From assembly GCA_021151835.1 (NCBI GenBank), contig JAGKWO010000001.1, positions 124,001 to 188,000 on the forward strand: a DNA stretch of 64,000 nucleotides, read 5' to 3'. The notes beneath the pieces were generated by a model that made no database searches, was not told where the DNA came from, and worked only from the letters and a program-made list of their open reading frames with translations. The stretch comes from Gammaproteobacteria bacterium. GTDB lineage: Bacteria; Pseudomonadota; Gammaproteobacteria; Pseudomonadales; Cellvibrionaceae. The position numbers and the translations under genes were made by a program. Numbering within the stretch: the stretch's first letter is position 1; the number at the start of each line of letters is the position of its first letter. Shown one piece after another: positions 53,881 through 62,389 of the stretch.

Positions 53881-54760
53881 CCAGCAATAAAAATGGCAGG
53901 CCGAGGAATGCAACAAGTGTAGACACTAATACCATTGCTGCAACTTCTTCCGGCTTGTGGCCATAACGCAACGCCAACAGATAGTTAAATACTGCTATAG
54001 GCATGGCAGATTGCAATAACACCACATTACGCGACACCCCGGTCAGGCCCATCAATTCGCATACAATAAATCCAAAAAATAAACCGCCACCCACCCGTAC
54101 CAGGCTAAAAAACAAACTGCGTTTCCAGAAATTAATTTTCAATGTGGCGAGCGACACACCAAGCGCGATGGTCATTAACGGAATAGCAATGCCGCCCAGC
54201 AAATCCAGTGTATTGCTGATCCAGCGCGGCAAATCGGTATCGGTAACCAATAAAATAACGGCGATTAACATGGAATAAATCACTGGCTGCCGGGCAATGG
54301 ATTCCATGCGTTTTAGTATTCCACCATCGCTCGTGGTAACGATTAACAAACCCACGGTGAAGGTCGCGACCATCATCACCATAAACGAACCCAATGCGAG
54401 TGCGAGCCCGGTTTGGCCATATGCAAACAGGCACAGTGGTAAACCCATATTGCCGTTATTGGGGAAAACCAACGGTGGCAAGTAAGTGGCAATTTCCAGT
54501 TTCATCCAGCGCAATAGCGCCCAGCCGAATAATCCCATCGCCGTCATGGTAATTGCGGTTGCCAATGCGACTTGCCCCATTACATCCGGTTGCACTTCCA
54601 CTTTGGCCATTACGCCGACAATCAAACAGGGCGTGCCGATATTCATCACAATGCGCGAAATAAAATCCGCGGGAAAATCGGTGCCGGTTTTACCCCAGAT
54701 AAAACCGGCACCCACAGAAATTACAATAGGCGCAAGAATTGCGAGCAGTTCGCTCAACAT
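53870..54760 (-). CDS. AEC-family (auxin efflux carrier-like) transporter
   Basis: 296 residues with about ten hydrophobic segments in two similar halves: ILAPIVISVGAGFIWG, the ISRIVMNIGTPCLIV block of the family, LPLVFPNNGNMGLPLCLFAYG (part), and in the second half LDLLGGIAIPLMTIALGVSLA and LLQSAMPIAVFNYLLA. These inner-membrane carriers move small organic acids such as malonate or malate. The ATG at 54760 (MLSELLAI) matches the usual family start; an ATG at 54775 and a GTG at 54814 are in frame but lack a ribosome site. Confidence 0.88.
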   Translation of the reverse strand: MLSELLAILAPIVISVGAGFIWGKTGTDFPADFISRIVMNIGTPCLIVGVMAKVEVQPDVMGQVALATAITMTAMGLFGWALLRWMKLEIATYLPPLVFPNNGNMGLPLCLFAYGQTGLALALGSFMVMMVATFTVGLLIVTTSDGGILKRMESIARQPVIYSMLIAVILLVTDTDLPRWISNTLDLLGGIAIPLMTIALGVSLATLKINFWKRSLFFSLVRVGGGLFFGFIVCELMGLTGVSRNVVLLQSAMPIAVFNYLLALRYGHKPEEVAAMVLVSTLVAFLGLPFLLLVIL

Positions 54761-54926
54761 AGGAAATCCAGTCATTACCGTTGGAAGCAGGTATCTTACC
54801 GGCAAGCAATGCACAGGTGATAGCGAATACGAGGGACTTGATTTGCAATAGATTTTATTGGGCTATTTCACCATTGATGAATTAGTAATCCTCAATGCCT
54901 ATTGTGCGGTGAAATAATCCGCTTCT

Positions 54927-54959
54927 CACGCGGAACTCATGGCGAGTGAGTTCCGCGTG
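54927..54959. promoter_or_regulatory. Perfect 13-bp inverted repeat between divergent genes
   Basis: CACGCGGAACTCA (54927-54939) and TGAGTTCCGCGTG (54947-54959) are exact complements with a 7-base loop. GC-rich and isolated in an AT-rich 265-base divergent intergenic region. No T-run on either side, so it is more likely an operator or transcript hairpin than a terminator. Confidence 0.45.
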
Positions 54960-55025
54960 ATGCATGTGTCATAATCAAGCAGCTGCATCAAAACGCGATT
55001 ACTTGATACTACGACATTATTACTT

Positions 55026-56051
55026 ATGCAAAACCCCTTATTCGGCGATCAGGAAACTACGCTGGTGAAAAAATCCGGCCGCCATATAGAGCCAGTCACG
55101 CCCGATCCTGACTGGATCGAATTAGCAAACGCGTTGCCAGGGCACCTGCGGCTCGGTACTTCATCATGGAATTACCAGGGTTGGGATGGCCTGGTATGGA
55201 ATGGGAAGTACGCCGAAACAAACCTTTCCCGTTACGGTTTAACTGCATATGCCAGGCACCCGCTCTTTCGTACGGTCAGTATCGACCGCAGTTTTTACCG
55301 GCCATTAAATGTTGCGCAGTTTGCGGAATATGCATCGCAAGTCGGGCCTGACTTTCGCTTTGTCGTGAAAGCCCCCAGCCTGGTGACCGATGCATTGGTA
55401 CGCGACGAATCCGGCCGCGGTATGCGGCCCAATAGCCATTTTCTCAATGCGCAAGAAGCGGTGCAGATGTTTGTCGAACCGGCGCTGGAAGGCCTGGGCC
55501 ATAAGCTCGGTGCATTGGTATTCCAGATCAGCCCCCTGCCCGGTGCCTGGCTCGCACAAATGCCCAAATTGATTGACCGATTGCATAAATTATTAACAGC
55601 GATTCCCGATTTAAAAAGCATCGCACCCGATGGCGTCGTCGCCGTGGAGGTGCGCGATCCGCAATGGCTCACCCCGCAATTTGTAAATGCATTACGGGAT
55701 ACCGGTGCAACTTACTGTATGGGCCTGCACGCGAAAATGCCGCATATCACCGAACAACTTCCCATCTTGCGCGCACTCTGGCCGGGGCCGTTGGTGTGCC
55801 GCTGGAATTTAAATCCGGTGCACGGCGCATTTGGTTATGAAGATGCGCGCGATGCGTATGAACCCTACGATAAAATTATCGACCCCGATCCGGAAACTCG
55901 CGCCGCATTGGTTCGGGTAATTGCCGGTACAGCCAACGCTGGCCAAAATGTTTTTGTAACCTTGAGCAATAAAGCGGAAGGTTCAGCGCCGCTGTCAGTG
56001 ATTGAGTTGGCGCGCGCGATTCGACTTAACACTAAAAACCAACAACCATGA
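55026..56051 (+). CDS. DUF72 (YecE-like) domain protein
   Basis: 341 residues of the DUF72 TIM-barrel family: LRLGTSSWNYQGWDGLVWNGKY (parts), FRTVSIDRSFYRPL, FRFVVKAPSLVTDALVRDESG, VAVEVRDPQWL and VFVTLSNKAEGSAPLSVIELARAI. Members are widespread; biochemical function is not settled, although nuclease or sugar-isomerase relations have been proposed from the fold. The domain is longer than E. coli YecE (~270 aa). ATG start. Monocistronic. Confidence 0.88.
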   Translation: MQNPLFGDQETTLVKKSGRHIEPVTPDPDWIELANALPGHLRLGTSSWNYQGWDGLVWNGKYAETNLSRYGLTAYARHPLFRTVSIDRSFYRPLNVAQFAEYASQVGPDFRFVVKAPSLVTDALVRDESGRGMRPNSHFLNAQEAVQMFVEPALEGLGHKLGALVFQISPLPGAWLAQMPKLIDRLHKLLTAIPDLKSIAPDGVVAVEVRDPQWLTPQFVNALRDTGATYCMGLHAKMPHITEQLPILRALWPGPLVCRWNLNPVHGAFGYEDARDAYEPYDKIIDPDPETRAALVRVIAGTANAGQNVFVTLSNKAEGSAPLSVIELARAIRLNTKNQQP

Positions 56052-56272
56052 ATCAGCTTTAGGGAAAATATAAACAGGAAAATAACTTCAATACCCTTCA
56101 TCCAATTCTGTTACACAGCAACACGAATCATTCACCAAAATGTATCGAAAGTTGTATTACAATGATTATGTTGCATTGCTTATTATGATTAATTGATAGC
56201 TTGGAAAAATCCGCTGGATTGAGACCATAAAAACGGCTCGGGTAACGATTACTGTAAACAGGAATATTCATT

Positions 56273-57214
56273 ATGTCGCTGCTTCCGCCTCCATCCCACA
56301 TCGCCAGCTCGTTGCCTGAAGGCGCAAGCGAAATACTGCGCGCAGATAATCCGCGCATTGCCGATCTCAAGCAACGGTATGCCTCGCTCGAAAACGCCTC
56401 GGCGCACCATACCGGATGGACTGACGAGCACGTATCCACTCAGATAGAGTGGCCTTACTTTCGCGGTGACAACGCTTACATCTGGCAATTGCGCGATGCG
56501 AATGAGCATGATAATTATCAAATCACCGCCGATTATATAAAAAGCAGGGATCGGCTCGGATTATTGGATAAATTAACGGAAGACGGGGCTTTCGGTGTTT
56601 ACCAATATCACACAGACGAACCCAAAGCCGTCAGCCGGGATTTGCTGGACTCCATTACGGAAATTTATTTTCTTGAGGATCAACTGGGCCTGAGTAATTG
56701 GCCAGATATAAACATTCTTGATATCGGTGCGGGTTACGGAAGGCTTGCACACCGCCTGGCAACAGCAATGCCCCATATTGGTCAATATTTCTGTGTTGAT
56801 GCTGTTGCGGAGTCAACATTCTTGTCAGACTATTACCTCAACTATCGGCAAATTACGCACAAAGCCCAGGTTGTGGCGCTTGATGAGGTAGAAAATTTTT
56901 TCCACAAAAATCACATTGACCTAGCGATTAATATTCACAGTTTTTCTGAGTGCGCACTAGCGTCTATTGAGTGGTGGATAAAGCTGGTCAGGAAAAATCA
57001 GGTTAAATATTTTATGATTGTGCCTAATTGTGGAAAAAATCAAGGCCAGGAATTAACATCGATTGAAAGCGATAGGACCGAGCGCCTTTATGATCATCTC
57101 CTTGCCGACAATAATTATGAATTGATTTGTCGACAACCAAAGTTCCTCGACCCAAAAGTTCAAGCCTGCGGTGTTTCACCCACCTATTATTATCTATACA
57201 AATTGGTAATTTGA
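56273..57214 (+). CDS. Putative sugar O-methyltransferase (TIGR04371-like)
   Basis: 313 residues. Class I SAM-binding motif ILDIGAGYGRLAHRLA (about residues 147-162), preceded by a helical N-terminal third with YDNYQI-like region (HDNYQITADYI) and followed by FCVDAVAESTFLSDYYL, INIHSFSECALASIEWWI and SPTYYYLYKLVI. This pattern resembles the putative sugar O-methyltransferase family found near polysaccharide or natural-product genes. ATG start. Transcribed towards the minus-strand GNAT; it may belong functionally to the cluster at the right end, but the opposite strand leaves this open. Confidence 0.75.
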   Translation: MSLLPPPSHIASSLPEGASEILRADNPRIADLKQRYASLENASAHHTGWTDEHVSTQIEWPYFRGDNAYIWQLRDANEHDNYQITADYIKSRDRLGLLDKLTEDGAFGVYQYHTDEPKAVSRDLLDSITEIYFLEDQLGLSNWPDINILDIGAGYGRLAHRLATAMPHIGQYFCVDAVAESTFLSDYYLNYRQITHKAQVVALDEVENFFHKNHIDLAINIHSFSECALASIEWWIKLVRKNQVKYFMIVPNCGKNQGQELTSIESDRTERLYDHLLADNNYELICRQPKFLDPKVQACGVSPTYYYLYKLVI

Positions 57215-57246
57215 TCGCTTTGTGTGCCGCAGTGTTAACCAATCAG

Positions 57247-57786
57247 TTAGCTCAGGCGACTGGCCAGCCAGTCGCTTTGCAATAAGCCCAAGCGGATATC
57301 ATCAACAAAGCGCCCGCCAAGCCAGAAATTTTGCCGCAATATTTCTTCCTGTACAAAACCTTGCCGCGTCAATAACCGCACACTGGCAGTATTTCCGTGA
57401 GTCACTGTCGCCGTGACTTTATGATAGCCATATTGGTCAAACGCCCGCGTCAACATTAACTGTAAAGCTGCTGCTGCAATGCCCCTGCCCCGTGCAGCAG
57501 GTAATAACATAAACCCGACCTCAACTTGCCGACTAGCCCAATCACTTTGCAAACCAATCAACCCGACAGCCTGCTGCTCTGCGGTCAGGATTACCTCGGA
57601 CATAAAATGATTCGCATACACCGTCCAGGGCAGTAAGCTGCCATCAAACCGACTGCGGATCTGCGCCTCATCCTGTATATCACAAATAAAGCGCTGGACA
57701 GAATCATCCTGGTGCAACGCCAGAAATAAAGGCCAGTCAGTTACTTGTAAGGGGCGCAAGGAAATATTGGGTAAAGCCGATTGCAT
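57247..57786 (-). CDS. GNAT-family acetyltransferase (RimJ/RimL-like)
   Basis: 179 residues: ISLRPLQVTDWPLFLALHQD, SRQVEVGFMLLPAARGRGIAAAALQLMLTRAF (acetyl-CoA loop R-G-R-G-I-A), and NTASVRLLTRQGFVQEEILRQNFWLGGRFVDDIRLGLL (in parts), which is the RimJ/RimL pattern. The ATG at 57786 has GAGG 5 bases upstream; a GTG two codons before is rejected. Last gene before the AAC(3)-like gene on the same strand; 78-base gap. Substrate unknown (protein N-terminus, aminoglycoside-like or peptide amine). Confidence 0.87.
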   Translation of the reverse strand: MQSALPNISLRPLQVTDWPLFLALHQDDSVQRFICDIQDEAQIRSRFDGSLLPWTVYANHFMSEVILTAEQQAVGLIGLQSDWASRQVEVGFMLLPAARGRGIAAAALQLMLTRAFDQYGYHKVTATVTHGNTASVRLLTRQGFVQEEILRQNFWLGGRFVDDIRLGLLQSDWLASRLS

Positions 57787-57864
57787 TCTCACCTCGATAA
57801 TTCAATCCAGCCGGCGGTAAAAACGAGAACCGCCGCTGCAACACATTAAATATCTGATCCGAAC

Positions 57865-58857
57865 TCAAAAGGTAAAAACCTTTTTTGGAACCCCTGTCAA
57901 ATCAATTATTTTTCCCGCCATTAAAACCTGATTTCCATACTTTTCATGCAAATGAAAAAATGATCTTTGAAGTTTTTCAGCGACGGTCCACAAAATATCT
58001 TCTCGCTCAAAAATATAGAATTCTTTTTCATTTTCTGGCCGGAAATCAATCAATGCTTCTTGACACAATTGACAAGAAATATCATCGCAAGCAGGAAAAT
58101 TAGATGCTTCTTTTTTAATGATTGGCAATAATGTTCGCTCGGCCTCCTGTGCATCAATTATTTTTACAACAGCCTCACCCAAAGTTGTTTCAGAAACAAG
58201 CCTGGATAAGCACGGTTTTAATTTTTTAAAGCCAGCGGAGCACCCTCCTCCCGCAACCCATGAAAGCTCATTATCACCACTTTTCACCCATCTCATTAGC
58301 ATTTGGCTTCCCGCTTTTTCTTTAATAGAGTGAATTAGCGTCATTTTATCGATATCAACCCCTATCAATATAACTTTTCCATTAAGCTCCACCAGTTTTC
58401 TGAGCGGTTGATAAAAATGATTTCCCCCCCAAACAATTTCTTCTGCTTTTGGACCAATTGCACAAAAAGATCCCAGCGGATTATTGCTTCTTTTTCGGGC
58501 CGGGTGTTGCGCCAGGTAAGATGAGAAAAAACCTAATTCCTTATCAGATTTTGTGTAATAAACATCAAAAATATCTTCAGAAGAAGATTTCCTATTATTT
58601 CGAAAATCCCATTGTCGTTCATAAAAAGATTTGTGTTTATTATTATATGAAATACTGTTTTTTTCAGCATGCAATAAAAAATTCCAACTATGGGTGGGCG
58701 CCATAATTGTACAATTATGGGCAACAAAGGTATCAATTAATAAATCCAAACCACCGTCTATCGCGCCCAATGAGCGAATTGCAATGTGAATTGCAAGCAC
58801 CTGATCTTCTAATTTATTTTCGTTAATAAAATTAACAATATCTTGTTTTCCAAGCAT
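57865..58857 (-). CDS. AAC(3)-family acyltransferase with cysteine-rich C-terminal extension
   Basis: 330 residues. The first ~265 fit the antibiotic N-acetyltransferase AAC(3) fold: VLAIHIAIRSLGAIDGGLDLLIDTF, CTIMAPTHSWNF, LAQHPARKRSNNPLGSFCAIGP, GKVILIGVDIDKMTLIHSIKEKAG (each quoted in part). The C-terminal part has C-x4-C-x2-C (ACDDISCQLCQEA), a possible metal site not usual for AAC(3) resistance enzymes, and a final helical section. It is downstream of the A-T-E NRPS gene on the same strand (104-base gap), so a biosynthetic acyl transfer or self-protection is likely. Base composition is AT-rich. Confidence 0.8.
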   Translation of the reverse strand: MLGKQDIVNFINENKLEDQVLAIHIAIRSLGAIDGGLDLLIDTFVAHNCTIMAPTHSWNFLLHAEKNSISYNNKHKSFYERQWDFRNNRKSSSEDIFDVYYTKSDKELGFFSSYLAQHPARKRSNNPLGSFCAIGPKAEEIVWGGNHFYQPLRKLVELNGKVILIGVDIDKMTLIHSIKEKAGSQMLMRWVKSGDNELSWVAGGGCSAGFKKLKPCLSRLVSETTLGEAVVKIIDAQEAERTLLPIIKKEASNFPACDDISCQLCQEALIDFRPENEKEFYIFEREDILWTVAEKLQRSFFHLHEKYGNQVLMAGKIIDLTGVPKKVFTF

Positions 58858-58961
58858 TTATACCGCTCCCAAGCATAAACCCGTAATGTTTTATTGTTGG
58901 TGTTTCCGAAGCAGGTAACCGTTTTTCAACATTATTAATCAGTAACGCAACTACAAACGAT

Positions 58962-61900
58962 CTAGTTTACCGCCACCTGTTCTTCAACTGGAAAATTGCA
59001 GATTGCCATCATCTGGTCACGGCCTGCATAAAAATTGGCAATTATTGCGTGGATCGTTTCTATATCGATTAACCTGGTTGGATAATTGACTCGTAACTCC
59101 AAACCAGACGTGCTTCTTTCAAAAAATTGAAAATCCAGCAAATAGTACATTAACGATTCAGGATCAAAATCAAATTTACACTCAGCCTCGATCTCTTGAA
59201 TTGTTAAATCTTTAGCGCGGATATGAAAAACTTCATTGTCGTTATAAATATTGTGGTTTTCATAGGCAAATCTGATTCGCTGGGGACAACCGGAAAATGA
59301 ATGCATTGCATAGTTCACTAACCAACCAAAACTACACCCCCCTTTTGGCATAGCGTTATATTGTTTTTTGATAGCGGCAATTTGTTCGATAAAATCTGTT
59401 TGATGCGGGGTTTGTAGATATAATGGTGCGCTAGTCGAGAACCATCCTACCGCAGAATTAACATCTACACATCCGGCGAGAGGGGCCCTGCCATTAACGT
59501 CCATACTTAAACAAAACTCTGACTCCCCCAACCAGCTTCCAACTGCTTTAGCAACACAGGCCATTGAGAAATCAAAGATCGTTAAACCATGCAACGAAAG
59601 GGTCTCCCTAACTATGCGCAGCTGTTCAGCACTAAAAAAATCAAGCTTCAATAACTTTTGATACCGCACCTGATTCAAGCCAATATTATTCTCGATTTCA
59701 ATCAGTTTTTTATTTTTTACGCTCGTTGCCCTGGACCAATAGGGAAAATCCTCTTCGAACTCTTTGTTCAGGGTTTTCCCCAAAAGTTGCTTTTGCCAAA
59801 TAAATAATTGCTGATCAATAGTGCGGTCAAATGTTTTTGGATTAGCCAGCAATTGGTTAATTGAGTTTGTTATAACCAACAAGGAAACGTCGTCAACCAG
59901 AAGATGATTAACAAAAACACCTATTTCCTGATGATCGCCTTTTTCATACAGAACAACTGACCATGGTTGTGTTGCTACATTCATTTCTTTGCGAAGGTTA
60001 GCCGCCTGATTACGCTTCCAGGTTTCGTAAGTAACATCAGAAGGCGCAACAAGCGTTTTGAAATAAACATGATCGCATAAAAAAACTTTTTCACCAAAAT
60101 GCAAGGTAAGGGCGGGATGTTTTCTAATAATAATGCGCACCACCCTTTCCAATTTCCTGGATGAGATGGTCCCCGAAACCATCAGATTAAGTTCGAGTAC
60201 CCATTGGTTAATCCCCGCAAACCCTAACATGCCGCGCTTGTTTGGCATCAACGTATTAATGGCTTCATCGGTGACTTTGACTCGGGCATCCTGACCTGAG
60301 CGGATGGATAAATTTTCAATTTTAGTCGGGCCTAGCAGCTCCGCCATATCCAGGGACAACTGATGGGATTTTAACTGTAAAGCAACTGCAATTGCCAAAA
60401 TGGAATCGCCACCTAACTGGGTAAAACTCAATTGGTTATTCAGTGAATCAACACCGATCACTTGTTGCAGTATGCTGGTTAAAAGAGCTTTTGGTGTTGC
60501 ATTTTTATCAACCGCAATTACTTTATTTTTAATTTGCATTTTCAATGAATTGCGATCTATCTTGCCGATCGGCGTCTTGGGTAGCACCTCCAATTTCTTT
60601 ATAAAATGCGGAATGCAAAAATGCGGTAAGCGATCCTTTAATTTATGTTTAATTTCTTCTGCACTAAATTGATCAGCACTGGACACCACAAAAGCATGGA
60701 TTGTCTGGCCAACCACAACCACTGCCGCATCAGAGAGATGATCAATAGCCAATAAATTCGCTTCGATTTCTTCAAGCTCGATTCTCTTGCCATAGATTTG
60801 AATTTGATTATCGCTACGCCCTAAAAATGTATACTCCCCCCATTCGTTAACGTTGCAAATGTCACCCGTTCGATAATAAATTGATTCTTTATTATCAATG
60901 ACCAATTTTTTAAATCTATCACTGGTTTTTTCTACATCGTTGTAATAGCCATTGCTGACGCCATTTCCACACAACCACAACTCGCCACTTAGACCCGCAC
61001 CAACCAGTTCATAGCGCTCATTTAAGATAATTGCCCCTGTATCTATTGTTGGCCTACCGATTGGTACCCTGGGCTTACTTAAGTCTCCTTCACTTAATAT
61101 ATGTACAAGGGAAGTGATGGTTACTTCTGAAGGACCATATTCATTAATGAGTTGGCACTTGTTAAACAGATCAAACTCGGCCCACCTCAACAAGATGTTT
61201 TTGTTCAGCTCTTCACCACCCAGCACCAAATAACGCAAGCTGGTTTTATGCCACTGAACCCTGGCCTGATCAATTTCCAGTAGCGTCAGGCAAAAGCTGG
61301 GAGGCAAATCCGTGAATGTAATACTGTTATTCTGACAAAACTTTAGAAAACGGTCCGGATCAAGGATAGCGTCATCGGCAAAATAAATGGTGGCGCCAGA
61401 TATGAGGCTGATAAAGACTTGCTGAAGGTAGGTATCTGTTGCCGCACTCAGCATGCACAAGGTGCGATCATGGTTATTTAACTTATAAAATTTTTTGGAA
61501 GTGGCAATTTTGGCAGCGATATTGGCCCTGTTAACTTCAATCGCTTTCGGATTTCCCGTAGTGCCCGATGTGTAGACAATGTAAGCGGCATCAGGATTGA
61601 ACTGTTTCGGGTTGCCGGCCAAAACCGTTACACATGCATCATCTGTCACCACCAAATTGGCATCGCTATGGCTTAGCATAAACTGCTTGCGCGCATCGGG
61701 TAGTTTTACATCAATCACCAAAAAACTGATTCCTGCCAACAGCGAAGCAATTATTGTACTGATAATCACCAATGGATCACTGGCCAGTATTGCTATACGG
61801 TACTCCCGGCTTTTGCCGTCAGTTATCGCTACCAATTGTTTTCCAAGTGATTCCATCTGGTCAATTAATTCAAGGTAGCTTATCTCACGATTCACTGTAC

Positions 61901-62345
61901 GCAAGGCTGGATGCCGGTAGTCATAAATGCTGGATAGTAGCCGGGCAATATCGGCGTCATTATTTTTCACATCCCCAGCGACACTTAGTAACCATTTGCG
62001 CTCTTCGATAGACATCATATCTATCGAATCAATTGTGCCGCTATGCGATATTGAGGATTCAATTTTTGATAAGCGCTGGTGCTGCCATTGCAAGCTGGCG
62101 TTGTTGGCATCAACGCAATGGAAATTTTTTACATCCAGATAATATGTGGTGTCATCGAATGCTATTGTTAGCGCTTCATCTGCCAGAGAAAATTGATTAG
62201 CAAAATCAATCAAATGCTGAATGGTTGATTCGAGTTTTATTTTCAGGCTTTTTTCACGGCTTGATACAAAAATAAAACTCGAATCATTATTCATTTTTGC
62301 CAGCATAATGAATAAGGCAGCCAATTTGTTATTAAAACTCGACAT
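58962..62345 (-). CDS. Single-module NRPS, A-T-E (epimerase-like) with vestigial N-terminal C region
   Basis: 1127 residues. The ATG at 62345 has GGAGG 6 bases upstream; a GTG at 62369 is rejected. Residues 1-110 look like the last part of a C domain plus linker without a HHxxxDG motif. A domain: AYIVYTSGTTGNPKAIEV, INEYGPSEVTI, YYRTGDIC, GKRIELEEIEANLL, TPIGKIDRNSL. Pocket residues by eye: D-T-Q-D-V-G-E-I-T, no confident substrate. T domain LGGDSI with Ser648; the LGGDS form is typical before epimerases. The last ~400 residues match the epimerisation domain (VNHLLVDDVS ~813, VNSAVGWFSTSAPLYL, KGGCSFGWLVNYA, IRFAYENHN), but the first motif reads NH...DD instead of HH...DG. There is no TE. It follows the second carbamoyltransferase by 44 bases. 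Confidence 0.9.
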   Translation of the reverse strand: MSSFNNKLAALFIMLAKMNNDSSFIFVSSREKSLKIKLESTIQHLIDFANQFSLADEALTIAFDDTTYYLDVKNFHCVDANNASLQWQHQRLSKIESSISHSGTIDSIDMMSIEERKWLLSVAGDVKNNDADIARLLSSIYDYRHPALRTVNREISYLELIDQMESLGKQLVAITDGKSREYRIAILASDPLVIISTIIASLLAGISFLVIDVKLPDARKQFMLSHSDANLVVTDDACVTVLAGNPKQFNPDAAYIVYTSGTTGNPKAIEVNRANIAAKIATSKKFYKLNNHDRTLCMLSAATDTYLQQVFISLISGATIYFADDAILDPDRFLKFCQNNSITFTDLPPSFCLTLLEIDQARVQWHKTSLRYLVLGGEELNKNILLRWAEFDLFNKCQLINEYGPSEVTITSLVHILSEGDLSKPRVPIGRPTIDTGAIILNERYELVGAGLSGELWLCGNGVSNGYYNDVEKTSDRFKKLVIDNKESIYYRTGDICNVNEWGEYTFLGRSDNQIQIYGKRIELEEIEANLLAIDHLSDAAVVVVGQTIHAFVVSSADQFSAEEIKHKLKDRLPHFCIPHFIKKLEVLPKTPIGKIDRNSLKMQIKNKVIAVDKNATPKALLTSILQQVIGVDSLNNQLSFTQLGGDSILAIAVALQLKSHQLSLDMAELLGPTKIENLSIRSGQDARVKVTDEAINTLMPNKRGMLGFAGINQWVLELNLMVSGTISSRKLERVVRIIIRKHPALTLHFGEKVFLCDHVYFKTLVAPSDVTYETWKRNQAANLRKEMNVATQPWSVVLYEKGDHQEIGVFVNHLLVDDVSLLVITNSINQLLANPKTFDRTIDQQLFIWQKQLLGKTLNKEFEEDFPYWSRATSVKNKKLIEIENNIGLNQVRYQKLLKLDFFSAEQLRIVRETLSLHGLTIFDFSMACVAKAVGSWLGESEFCLSMDVNGRAPLAGCVDVNSAVGWFSTSAPLYLQTPHQTDFIEQIAAIKKQYNAMPKGGCSFGWLVNYAMHSFSGCPQRIRFAYENHNIYNDNEVFHIRAKDLTIQEIEAECKFDFDPESLMYYLLDFQFFERSTSGLELRVNYPTRLIDIETIHAIIANFYAGRDQMMAICNFPVEEQVAVN

Positions 62346-62389
62346 CCAGCACCTCCAGGAAGCGGCCACTGCTTATGGCCACCACATTC

